From NCBI GenBank assembly GCA_016719645.1, contig JADJYS010000007.1, positions 1 to 14,896 of the forward strand: a stretch of DNA of 14,896 nt, written 5' to 3'. A program made the translations under genes and the position numbers. How positions within the stretch are numbered: the first letter of the stretch is position 1; each line of letters opens with the position of its first letter. Positions 1-9,467 of the stretch are shown piece after piece. The notes beneath the pieces were generated by a model. It was not told the DNA's origin. It saw only the letters and a program-made list of their open reading frames with translations, and searched no databases. Source of the DNA: a bacterium. GTDB taxonomy: Bacteria > Krumholzibacteriota > Krumholzibacteriia > LZORAL124-64-63.

Positions 1-251
1 GATCAGCGTGCCGTGGTTGGTGACGCCGATCCCGAGTTTATTTCCCCAGGTACGCTGGCGCCCCTGATGGTGTTGTCCTGGTTGACGGGGGCGGCTGGCG
101 TCGTTTGCTGTTGATGATGGCGTAGCGCGAGCCGCCGTGGCCGCTGACCACGCCGCCGCCGGTCAGCGTGACGGGGCCGTTCGCCATGTTCAGGTAGCAC
201 CAGGTGCTGGTGGACTGGAGATGGATGGTGTCCTGGTTGGCGATGGTCCCG
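1..251 (-). repeat. Protein-level tandem repeat unit, copy 2
   Basis: Second copy of the unit. After correcting frame breaks it reads 'GTIANQDTIHLQ', 'GPVTLTGGG', 'DNTIRGA' and 'GVTNHGTLI', aligned in the same order as copy 1. The copies are diverged, so this is a duplicated protein module and not a recent DNA duplication. Confidence 0.65.
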
Positions 252-1130
252 ACGTCCGACGAGGCCGTAGCCGTTGCCCACGCGCACGCGGCCCAGGCTG
301 GTCAGGTCGTTGAAGCGCGCGGTCGCGGAGTTGATCAGGAATTCGCCGCCGGTGGACGTCTGCAGCGTGCCGCCCGTGATGGCGGCGGTGCCCGCCAGCT
401 GACCGTCCCGCCGTCGACGGCCTCAATCACGCCGCCGGTGTTGTCGTAGTCGCCGGGGTTCAGCTCCACCACGGCGCCGTTCTCGGCGCGGATCAGGCCC
501 GAATTGGCCATGCCGGCGGTGCTGGGGTCCACCAGGATCCGGTGGAGCGGGTTGTCGGCGACGATGGTCCCCCGGTTGTCCATGGCGATCGAGTCGTAGC
601 CCAGGTTCATGGCGCCGCGGATCGTGTTGTCCACGTTGATCAGCGAACCGCCGCCGGCGCCGTTGACGATGTTGTAGAGGCTGGTGGTGCCGCCGCCGAG
701 CAGTTCGCCGCCGCCGGTCAGCCGGACCGGTCCGTCCTGGAGGGTGAGGTAGGTCCAGGAGGAGAGGGAGTTGAGCCTGATCACGCCCCGGTTCTCGATG
801 CCCCGGCGACCCTGGGAACTCGAGACCTGCAGCTGGTAGTAGTTGCCGACCTGCACCTCGTCCTCGGCGTCCACGTAGAGCGAATCGATGTTCACGACGC
901 TCGTGATGAGGGCCGTGACGGGCCCGGGCGGTCAGGACGACGGCATACCGGTTGGCGCCGTTGTTCGGCACGCCGACGGGCGACCAGTTGGCGGCGGTCT
1001 CCCAGGCGCCGCCGGCGGCGCTGATCCAGTGCGAGGTGATGTCGGTGGCGTTCGCCACGACGGGCTGGAGCAGGATCGCAGCGGCCAGCAAGGCCGCGGA
1101 TCGTGTCCGATTCGAACTGCGGTGAATCAT
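1..1130 (-). CDS. Exported beta-repeat surface protein, N-terminal part (cut by window edge, frameshifted)
   Basis: I chose the ATG at 1130 because AGGGAG lies six bases before it and a Sec signal peptide follows (residues 1-28, with hydrophobic core LLAAAILL and probable cleavage after VANA). The mature part opens with W-x-G/A-rich sequence ending GVPNNGANRYAV, as in secreted proteins that begin with a 'W..G.WDTAANWSPGVPN' block. It then consists of beta-helix-like units rich in 'NRGTI', 'LTGGG' and 'DNTIRGA', with at least two tandem copies. The reading frame breaks near 915, 406, 268, about 105 and about 50, yet homologous sequence continues across each break, so these look like one-base indels. 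The gene runs off the left edge, so the C-terminus is not visible and I cannot tell autotransporter, PEP-CTERM or T9SS export apart. It lies 77 bases downstream of the FHA gene on the same strand. The exported repeat protein call is firm; the function is unknown. Confidence 0.72.
555..802 (-). repeat. Protein-level tandem repeat unit, copy 1
   Basis: First copy of a unit of about 184 residues inside the exported repeat protein. It runs from 'GIENRGVIRL' to 'MDNRGTIVAD' and contains 'GPVRLTGGG' and 'DNTIRGA'. The matching second copy lies at about 1-251, offset by about 551 bases. Confidence 0.7.
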
Positions 1131-1207
1131 GATGGACTCCCTGTTGCGTTGAAGAGATGGACCCAGATCGTTGGACAGGACGATATCCAGAGGGACGGCC
1201 CCGCCAC

Positions 1208-1570
1208 TCACGCGGTGGCGGCGGGCACCGGCATACTCAACAGGAACTCGAGCCGGGGACCGCCCACGCCGAGTTGCAGGACGTCGCCCGAGCGCAGGGC
1301 GGTCGGCCCCGTCACCGGCAGCCCGTTGAGCAGGGTCCCGTTGCGGCTGCCGAGATCCGTGACCAGGAAGCGCCCCGGTTCGGTGTCGGGCTCGATGCGC
1401 GCGTGGTAACGACCCACGGCGTCGTCGAGCCGGGGCGCGAACCGCACGGCGGCCGAACGTGCGCGGCCGAGGATCAGTTCGCGGTGCGCGCCCAGCGGCA
1501 CCACGTCCACGTGGGTCGCGCGCGAGCCCGTGAGATGGCGGATGACGATCTGCAGGGTGCCCTTTTCCAT
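1208..1570 (-). CDS. Small FHA-domain protein
   Basis: This 120-residue protein is almost entirely one forkhead-associated (FHA) domain, a fold that binds phosphothreonine peptides. Visible landmarks are LGR at residues 34-36, the 'GRYHARIE' strand at 53-60 and the signature 'DLGSRNGTLLNG' at 72-83. The ATG at 1570 has GGAGG eight bases upstream; another ATG in frame at 1591 is less well placed. In the usual 'SRxHA' motif the serine that contacts the phosphate is glycine here (G53), while the following Arg and the His are kept. The gene starts 49 bases after the stop of a Ser/Thr kinase on the same strand, so it is very likely co-transcribed and reads that kinase's phosphorylation marks, either on the kinase itself or on a shared target. 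There is no signal peptide or membrane segment, so it should be cytoplasmic. The domain call is sure; the partner is inferred. Confidence 0.88.
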   Translation of the reverse strand: MEKGTLQIVIRHLTGSRATHVDVVPLGAHRELILGRARSAAVRFAPRLDDAVGRYHARIEPDTEPGRFLVTDLGSRNGTLLNGLPVTGPTALRSGDVLQLGVGGPRLEFLLSMPVPAATA

Positions 1571-1619
1571 GGCCCGTACCTCCCACGCCATCAAAGGCGC
1601 AAGCGGCCGGTCCCAGGGA

Positions 1620-4145
1620 TCAAGGGTTCGGCGCGGGGAGCAGGGCGCGGACCTGTGCCGCGCGTTCGGGGCGCGGCCAGGCCTCGTAGAGCGCCACCTG
1701 CCGGCGCAGGTTCTGCGCCGTGCGGGCGTGACCGGGCCCCAGGGATTCGCGGAGGATCGCGTCGGCCTCCAGCAGCAGGACCTCGGCCCGGGGGAAGTCG
1801 CGGATGAGCGTGAAGTGCTCGCCGAGCACTCCCTTCGAGCGCCCACGAGCCAGCTGTCCTCTCCCAGGTAGCGCCGTCGCAGCGCCAGGCTCTCGTTGAG
1901 GGCGCGTTCGGCCTCGTCGTGGCGGCCCAGGCCGTCCAGGCAGAGCCCCAGCGTCTGCAGGGCGGAGGCGATGGCCCGATGGCTTTCCGGCAGCGGCCCG
2001 TCGCGCAGCGCGAGCAGCTGCCGGCTGAGGCCCGCCGCCAGTTCGTAGTGGCCGCGCTCGCACTCGAAGCCGGCGTAGTTCATCAGCGTGGTGGCGTAGT
2101 CGGGATGCTCGCGTCCCAGCAGGCGCTCGCGCTGCGCCAGGACGTCGGCGTACGGGGTCTCCGCCTCGGCGTACTTCCCCTGCAGATCCAGGGCGGTGGC
2201 CAGGCAGTTCTCGATGTTGGTCACTTCCAGGCTCGGCGGCGGGTGGTTGGACGTCGCGATGGCCAGCGACGCCCGCTGCAGCGACTCGGCGTCCGCCCAG
2301 CGGCCCAGCGTGCCGAGGGCCACGGCCAGGTTGTTCATGGAGCTGCCGACCAGGTCGGAGCTCCCGTCCAGCAGGCGCAGCCGGATGTCCAGCACCTCGC
2401 GGTGCGCCCGCTCCGCCGCCGCCGCCCCGCGCGCGTTGGCGATGCTGCCCCGCATCCCCAGCAGCGAAGCGTACAGGGTGTCGGGCCGGGCCGTGAGCGA
2501 ACGCTGGATGTCCAGCCCGACGCCGATGACCGAATCCGCGCGCGCCAGCTCGCCGCTCGCGAGGTAGGCGAAGGCCACGTGGGTCAAGCTCATGACGTAC
2601 CGGGACGCTGCGGCGCCCCGTGAGCCGTTCCCTGCAGGCGCGCGGCCTCGTTCAGGTGCCGCAGCGCCTCGTCGAGCCGGCCGATGGCCGCCTCGCTCTG
2701 CCCGATCACCTCTTCCAGGCGGGCGCGCACCTCCGGCTCGTCGGCCATCTCGGTCCCGAGCCGGTGCGCGGCCTCGTCGAGCACTTCGGAGACCATGACG
2801 TCGCGCCGGCCGGTCGCCGGGCGCACCGACTGCAGCAGGACCTCGAGGAAGCCGCTGACCCGCTCCGCCTGCAGCTGCGCGCGGCGCGCGTAGCGGGCCT
2901 CGACGCCGGTGGCGATCATCCCGGCCGCCAGCGACAGCACGAGCAGGGCCGTGGCCGCGGTCGCCGCGCGGTTGCGCAGGAGGAACTTCCGCAGCCGGTA
3001 GCCGGCCCAGCCGCGCTGCGCCTGCACCGGCCGGCCTTCGAGCCAGCGTTGCAGGTCGTCCGCGATCGCCTCGACGGAGGGATAGCGCGACTCCGGCTCG
3101 GGCCGCAGCGTCCGCAGCACGACGTGGTCGAGGTCCCCGGCCAGCCGCCGCCGCAGCCGCGCGACGCTCCGCTCGCCGCACCGCTGCGCGGCCTCGGTGG
3201 TGGCCGCCGCGCTCGGACGCGCGACCGGCTCGTCGAGGACGGCGCGTTCGAGGGACGCCACCGACCCGCCGCCGGCATGCGGGCGGCGGCCGCAAAGCAG
3301 CTCGTAGAGCACGGCTCCCAGCGAGTAGACGTCGGAAGCCGTGGTGAGGGTCTCGCCGCGGATCTGCTCGGGGCTGGCGTACTCCGGCGTGTAGGCCCGC
3401 GCGCCGCCGCGCGTCGGCGGCATCTCCTCCTCGACCTGCGGGTCCAGCAGCTTAGCCACCCCGGAAGTCGAGCAGCTTCACGTCGCCGTCCCCGGTCACC
3501 AGGATGTTGCCGGGCTTGAGGTCGCGATGGATGACGAGGTTGCGGTGGGCGTGCTGAACCGCGGCGCATACCTGCCGGAACAGCGACAGGCGCTGCGGCA
3601 CCGTCAGCGCGCGACGGTCGCACCACGCGGTGAGGGGCTCACCCTCGACGTATTCCATGACGAGGAACGGCCGGCCGTCGGGACTGATCCCGCCGTCGAG
3701 CAGGGTGGCGATGTTGCGGTGCTGCAGGCGGGCGAGGATCCGGCGCTCGCGCCGGAAGCGGGCCAGCGTGGGCGGCTGGCTGAGTTCGAGGCGGACCAGC
3801 TTGATCGCCACGCGCCGGTCGTACTGGTCCTCACGGCGCAACGCCTCGTAGACGGCGCCCATGCCGCCGAGTCCGACCAGACGCACCACGTCGTAGGGGC
3901 CGAGGCGCTGGCCGACCAGGGCCGAGGGCGTCGCCGGGCGCGGCCGCGTCGGACCCGCCGCGGCCGGTGGCCAGGGCCGGCGCCGTGCGCTCCGCTTCGC
4001 CGATCAGGGCGGCGACCTCGCGGACGAGCCCGGCGTCGACGGCGGCGTGCGACTCCAGCGCCGCGCGCCGCTCGGCGGGCGGCAGGTCGATCACGGCGTC
4101 GAACAGCGCGCGCAGCCGCCGCAGCCGGTCGGTCTCATCCGTCAC
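1620..4145 (-). CDS. Membrane-anchored Ser/Thr protein kinase with C-terminal TPR repeats (frameshifted)
   Basis: A Hanks-type kinase of about 841 residues once four frame breaks are bridged (near 3940, 3463, 2600 and 1840; net shift zero). It starts with GTG at 4145, preceded by GGAGG at six bases, and overlaps the sigma stop by 11 bases, which indicates translational coupling. Order of parts: N-terminal region of about 85 residues; Gly-rich loop 'GLGGMGAVYEA'; ATP lysine in 'VAIKLVR'; catalytic loop 'HRDLKPGNIL' near residue 205; DFG motif near 227 (split by an extra G at 3463-3464; corrected 'LLDFGVAKLLD'); 'YASPEQIRGE' near 253; one transmembrane helix near 387-405; then helical repeats to the end with TPR features such as 'GRHDEAERALNESLALR' and 'GKYAEAETPYADVL'. 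Kinases of this layout commonly sit beside ECF sigma genes and can phosphorylate them. All catalytic residues are present after correction. Confidence 0.9.
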
Positions 4146-4645
4146 GTCGGTCCTCCGATGGCCCGCCGCCCAGTTCCCGGGCCAGCCACGCCTTCGCGAA
4201 GCGCCAGTCGCGCTTGACCGTGGCGGAGGACACCTCGAGCATCGAGGCGACTTCGACGACTTCGAGCCCGAGCAGGAATCGCAACTCCGCGACCTGCGCC
4301 CAGCGGGGTTCCGCGGCGGCGAGCCGGGTCAGGGCGCGGTCCAGCTCCAGCGCGTCCAGCGGCGACTCGGTGGGGCCGGCGATCTCGTCGTGCAGCGTCA
4401 CCCGCAGGCCGGCCCCCCTCGCAGGACAGGGTCTCGCGGTCCAGCAGCCGCAGCATCGCCTCGTTCACCAGCCCCGCGGGCTCGAGCGTGTGCCCCGCCC
4501 GCTCGCGGCTCATGTGCCGCCGTGCGATGGCGTGGAGCTCGGCGTACACGGTCTGGTACAGCTGCTCGCGCGCGATCTCGTCCCCGTCGCGCGCGGCGTG
4601 CAGCAGGAGCGTGACGCCCTGGGCGGGTGACGAGTTCGCTGGCAT
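4135..4645 (-). CDS. ECF sigma factor, kinase-associated type (TIGR02999-like), with internal deletion
   Basis: The N-terminal 78 residues match sigma region 2 of the ECF family found beside Ser/Thr kinases: 'LYQTVYAELHAIARRHM' then 'GHTLEPAGLVNEAMLRLLD'. The C-terminal part, in another frame from about 4413, is a complete region 4 with the helix-turn-helix 'EVASMLEVSSATVKRDW'. Between them the sequence jumps from 'DRETLSCEGG' to 'GLRVTLHDE'. By family comparison about 25 residues are missing, normally the 'RAHFFAxAAxxMRRxLVDxAR' block of regions 2.3/2.4 that contacts the -10 element. The ATG at 4645 is the most upstream sensible start, though its ribosome site (GGGGG-like) is only moderate. 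The acidic DAED patch of ordinary ECF factors is absent, as is usual for phospho-dependent ECF factors such as Vibrio EcfP. The stop overlaps the kinase start. Either the assembly lost a short stretch or the gene is inactive. Confidence 0.85.
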
Positions 4646-4747
4646 GGACGGACCCCCGGCACGGCGGCCGACGCAGGGGCGCGGCCCGGGCCGACGCGCC
4701 GTGGCCGCGTCTCCGGAGGGGCTGCGCCATTCTGATAACTGCCTTGC

Positions 4748-4753
4748 ATTATA
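4748..4753 (-). promoter_or_regulatory. Extended -10 promoter for the sigma-kinase-FHA operon
   Basis: On the minus strand a perfect TATAAT is preceded by TGG, giving an extended -10 (TGGTATAAT). No good -35 is visible, as expected for this promoter type. It predicts a transcript start near 4741 and a leader of about 96 bases before the sigma ATG at 4645. Confidence 0.6.
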
Positions 4754-4756
4754 CCA

Positions 4757-4772
4757 CCGCCCGGAGGGGCGG
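4757..4772. promoter_or_regulatory. Inverted repeat just upstream of the -10 element
   Basis: CCGCCC, four bases, then GGGCGG form a perfect six-base inverted repeat. It lies in the -15 to -30 zone of the predicted sigma promoter, where a repressor or activator dimer would control transcription. It could also be a chance product of the high GC content. Confidence 0.35.
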
Positions 4773-4785
4773 ATCAGCGGAATCT

Positions 4786-4805
4786 GACCCCGGTGGTGCG
4801 GGGTC
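4786..4805. terminator. Hairpin downstream of the 4850-5506 gene
   Basis: GACCCCG and CGGGGTC form a seven-base stem around a six-base loop (GTGGTG), 45 bases past the stop of the minus-strand membrane protein gene. No T-tract follows on that strand, so it is a weak terminator candidate; it could instead be part of the regulatory region of the sigma promoter. Confidence 0.35.
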
Positions 4806-4849
4806 GGAACGCGGGCGGTTCCCCGCGGCGAGGGGTTCCTGCGCTCAGG

Positions 4850-5506
4850 TCAGGATGAACCGGGGCAGTCCGGGCCGAGTTTGCCGGGGGGGCGACGCCG
4901 TGCCAACGGCGCGGCCCTCGTGATCCATAGCAGGACGATCCCCGCCTCGGCGATCAACAGGACGTTGACCAAGGTGCGCACCGCCATGCCGTGACGCATG
5001 CACCCGTTCTCGTCGAAGACCGCAGCTGCGCTCAGCGTTGCGAACATCCAGAAGCTCCACTCACGGCACGGCAGCTTGCTGTTCCGGAACTCGCCGGGAT
5101 TCGCCGCGATCGTGGCCCGGTTCGCCGCGTCCACGAGCCGATACATCTGGTATTCGTTGGCCAACCGGAGCTGGTCGGCGGTCTTCCAGATGCGGCGCGA
5201 CATCGCGTAGGCGGGCGATTCCGCCAGGGCCGCCTTCACGTTGTCCTGAAGCACCTGGAGTTCGCCGGGGGGCAAGGCGAGCTCGGCGAAACGGGGCCCG
5301 GAGTAGTTCTGCAGGGTATTCGTCTGGTGTTCGGTGTAGAACGCGTCGCCATTCTTGTGCCAGTTGCAGGCGGTCCAGGCGGTGGGCAGGCAGGCGGACG
5401 CGAGCAGGAACACCGCCGACACCGAGATCGCGAACATGAGGCAGATACAGGACCAACGTGCGTGGAAAGGGGCGAATCCCACACGCCAAGCGTTCGGGCG
5501 ACCCAT
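4850..5506 (-). CDS. Unrecognised small membrane protein
   Basis: A 218-residue protein I do not recognise. The ATG at 5506 has a perfect AGGAGG seven bases upstream, and the frame is open to the stop, so this is a real gene. A hydrophobic helix at about residues 20-45 (with 'AISVSAVFLLASACL') is either a membrane anchor or an uncleaved signal. A polar domain of about 100 residues follows, with 'HQTNTLQNYSGPRF' and a helical, Ala/Arg-rich part. Then come a weaker hydrophobic stretch at 150-163 ('WSFWMFATLSAAAVF') and a clear transmembrane helix near 174-198, with an Arg-rich tail. The likely arrangement is two or three membrane spans with an outside domain between the first two. Its composition is less extreme in GC than its neighbours (more Asn, Tyr, Lys), which may hint at different ancestry. 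It sits alone between the CLC gene and the sigma operon. Confidence 0.72.
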   Translation of the reverse strand: MGRPNAWRVGFAPFHARWSCICLMFAISVSAVFLLASACLPTAWTACNWHKNGDAFYTEHQTNTLQNYSGPRFAELALPPGELQVLQDNVKAALAESPAYAMSRRIWKTADQLRLANEYQMYRLVDAANRATIAANPGEFRNSKLPCREWSFWMFATLSAAAVFDENGCMRHGMAVRTLVNVLLIAEAGIVLLWITRAAPLARRRPPGKLGPDCPGSS

Positions 5507-5680
5507 GCCCCATCCTCCTGATGCACTATCCCGAAGTTCGGAATGCCGCGATGCCGATGTTCCGGATGGGCCGGGTCCGTGCCGTAACCATTCGGTATAT
5601 CCATGATCGCATCAAACGGTCGGTCGATTCACCGGCCGCCCTGATCGTGATGCGCTGCGCGAAGGTCGGGCAGTGTCGCT

Positions 5681-7588
5681 TCAGGCAGGCTCGACGGGTC
5701 CTCCGTGGACGCGCCGCAGGTAGGCGCTGGAGATGTCGACGCGCTTCACGATGCCGACCACGCGTCGCGACGATTCCCCTTCCAGCACGGCCAGGTCGGT
5801 CCGGTCGCTCAGCACGAACAGCTCCAGGGCCTTGTCCAACGAGTCGTCCGGCTTGAGCGTCGGCGCGGTCGTGCACATCAGGTCTGCGGCTACCAGCAGT
5901 TGATCCAGCGACGGGGTGCGGGCGGCGAGGTGCACGTCTTCCAGGCTCAGCATGCCCAGGTAGTCGCCGTCTTCCGTGGTCACGGGCAGGCCGTTGTTCG
6001 CCGAGCCGTTCAACCGGTCGAGGATCCGGGGCAGCCGGTCGTGCGGCCGCATCGTCACGACGGCCGGCTCCGGCGCGAGGAATTCTCCCACGCTCAGGCC
6101 GACCAGCACGTCCCGCACGTAATCCCCGCGGTGGGCCGGCGAGAGGGATCGGCTCGCAACCTGGGACCGGTAGAGGGACTGCTCGTCCGAGAGCAGGAAC
6201 GAGAGCGTGCAGACCCAGAGCGCCGGCAGCAGCAGGGAGTAGTTCCCGGTCATCTCGCTGACGATGACCAGGGTGGAGATGGGTGTCTTCGCGGCGGCGG
6301 CGAAGAAGCCGGCCATGCCGACGATCACGAAGCTGGCCGGGTGCGGTACCAGGGTCGGCCAGAAGTGCCGCAGGAGCAGCCCCAGGGCGCCGCCGCCGCA
6401 GCCGCCGATCACCATCGAGGGACCGAAGACGCCGCCCGAACCACCGCTGCCGATGGTCAGGCCCGTGGTCAGGATCTTGCCCAGGGCGATCACCAGCAGC
6501 ACCAGGGCGAACCGCAGGTCGTCGGCCACCGGCGCGGAGGCGGACAGCACGCCCTGCAGCGAGCCGTAGCCTGAGGACAGGACGGCCAGCAGGTCCTGGT
6601 CGCGCCCGAACGCGATGTAAAGGGCGACGGCGACCAGCCCGGCCCCGAACGCGCCGACCGCGGGCTTCAAGGGGCGGGGCAGGGGCAGCCGGCCGAAGGC
6701 ACGGGCGAGACCGTAGAAGCTCCGGGTGTAGAGCATCGCCAGCGCCGCCATGAACAACGCCAGCATCAGGTAGGCGAGCAGCTGGCTGGGACTCTTGAAG
6801 CCCAGCGTGGCGACGACTTCCGGCGACAGCGTGAACAGCGGCGACCAGCCGAAGGCCAGGCCGAACGTGCAGTAGGCCGCCGTGCTGGCCAGGGCCGCCG
6901 GGACGATGACGTCGGATTCGAAGTCGGTGGAGCGGTAGAGGATTTCGGCCGCGAACAGCGCGCCGGCCAGCGGCGCGCGGAAGATCGCCGCCACGCCGGC
7001 GCCGACCCCGGCCGCCATCAGGATCCGCCGCTGCGCCGGCTGCAGGTGGAACAGCTTCCCGACCAGCGACCCGAACCCGGCACCGATCTGGGCGATGGGC
7101 CCCTCGCGGCCGCCGGAGCCGCCGGTGCCGATGGTGACCGCGCTGGCGACGAGCTTGACCAGCGGCACGCGCGGCCTGATCACGCCCTGCCCCTCGTGGA
7201 AGGCGGCGATGGCGGCGTCCGTCCCGTGGCCCTCGGCTTCGGGAGCCAGCTTGTACACCAGCAGACCGCTGAGCAGGCCGCCCGCGACCGGCACCACCAG
7301 CAGCCACCAGGGGCGCAGCGTCCGCACGGCGGCGGCCAACAGCGGCGGTTCCCCGCCCGGGTGGTGCGGCTGATAGCCGGCGATGCCGCCCAGCGCGTAG
7401 TGCGCCGTCAGCTGGCAGGCGATGTAGAACGCGATGGCGCCGAGGCCGGCGACCACTCCCACCAGCAGCGACAGACCCATCATCCGGACCTGGGGCCGCA
7501 GGCGTTGCTGGCCCAGTCCCCAGAATTCCGGCAGCCAGCGCAACGGGTGCGGGCTCGGCGCCGGCGGGGGTGTGGCGTGGTCTTGCAT
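5681..7588 (-). CDS. CLC-family chloride channel/transporter with C-terminal CBS pair
   Basis: A 635-residue inner-membrane protein of the CLC family. The gating-glutamate motif GREGP is at residues 160-164 (E162 corresponds to E. coli E148), 'GGVFGP' is at 385-390, and the ion-coordinating tyrosine is probably Y473 ('SLYRSQ'). The first selectivity motif, GSGIP in E. coli, is 'GHGTD' at 120-124. In 'APLAGALFAAEIL' the position of the E. coli internal proton glutamate (E203) is isoleucine 216, with only the preceding E215 kept. Two CBS domains, about 502-565 and 566-626, follow the membrane part and usually bind adenine nucleotides or influence gating. I chose the ATG at 7588, where GGGGACG precedes it; upstream in-frame starts would run into metG. 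It lies 64 bases after metG on the same strand and may be co-transcribed. The family is certain; whether it is a channel or an exchanger is not. Confidence 0.95.
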   Translation of the reverse strand: MQDHATPPPAPSPHPLRWLPEFWGLGQQRLRPQVRMMGLSLLVGVVAGLGAIAFYIACQLTAHYALGGIAGYQPHHPGGEPPLLAAAVRTLRPWWLLVVPVAGGLLSGLLVYKLAPEAEGHGTDAAIAAFHEGQGVIRPRVPLVKLVASAVTIGTGGSGGREGPIAQIGAGFGSLVGKLFHLQPAQRRILMAAGVGAGVAAIFRAPLAGALFAAEILYRSTDFESDVIVPAALASTAAYCTFGLAFGWSPLFTLSPEVVATLGFKSPSQLLAYLMLALFMAALAMLYTRSFYGLARAFGRLPLPRPLKPAVGAFGAGLVAVALYIAFGRDQDLLAVLSSGYGSLQGVLSASAPVADDLRFALVLLVIALGKILTTGLTIGSGGSGGVFGPSMVIGGCGGGALGLLLRHFWPTLVPHPASFVIVGMAGFFAAAAKTPISTLVIVSEMTGNYSLLLPALWVCTLSFLLSDEQSLYRSQVASRSLSPAHRGDYVRDVLVGLSVGEFLAPEPAVVTMRPHDRLPRILDRLNGSANNGLPVTTEDGDYLGMLSLEDVHLAARTPSLDQLLVAADLMCTTAPTLKPDDSLDKALELFVLSDRTDLAVLEGESSRRVVGIVKRVDISSAYLRRVHGGPVEPA

Positions 7589-7652
7589 CGGTCGTCCCCG
7601 GGGTCCGAGGGGTAGAGCGGGTGGCGGAACTCGACCTGTCGCCCGTCGGGGG

Positions 7653-9356
<1,704 letters not shown>

Positions 9357-9396
9357 GGATCCTCCGCTGGGGGTCGCTTCCGGGGCTGGCAGGCCT

Positions 9397-9402
9397 TATG
9401 AT
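9397..9402 (+). promoter_or_regulatory. Possible -10 box for the SDR gene
   Basis: TATGAT matches the -10 consensus at five of six positions, but the expected -35 site (TCGCTT at 9374-9379, 17 bases upstream) is poor. It would start a transcript near 9409, about 60 bases before the SDR start, in the divergent gap with metG. No convincing metG promoter is seen on the other strand. Confidence 0.3.
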
Positions 9403-9467
9403 CCGGGCAACCTTAAGCGATGGGGCCGCGGCCCCGCAAGGAACCATCCGGTCGGGGGAGGTCGGCG

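Noticed and set aside
1..1130. Calling the repeat protein an autotransporter
   Set aside because: No C-terminal barrel is inside the window, so the secretion route cannot be decided.
3527..4630. A long plus-strand frame across the sigma and kinase genes
   Set aside because: Antisense shadow; the minus strand carries clear sigma and kinase motifs with ribosome sites.
5526..7307. A 593-codon minus-strand frame inside the CLC gene
   Set aside because: It is a shifted reading of the CLC gene, Arg/Gly/Pro-rich and without domain motifs.
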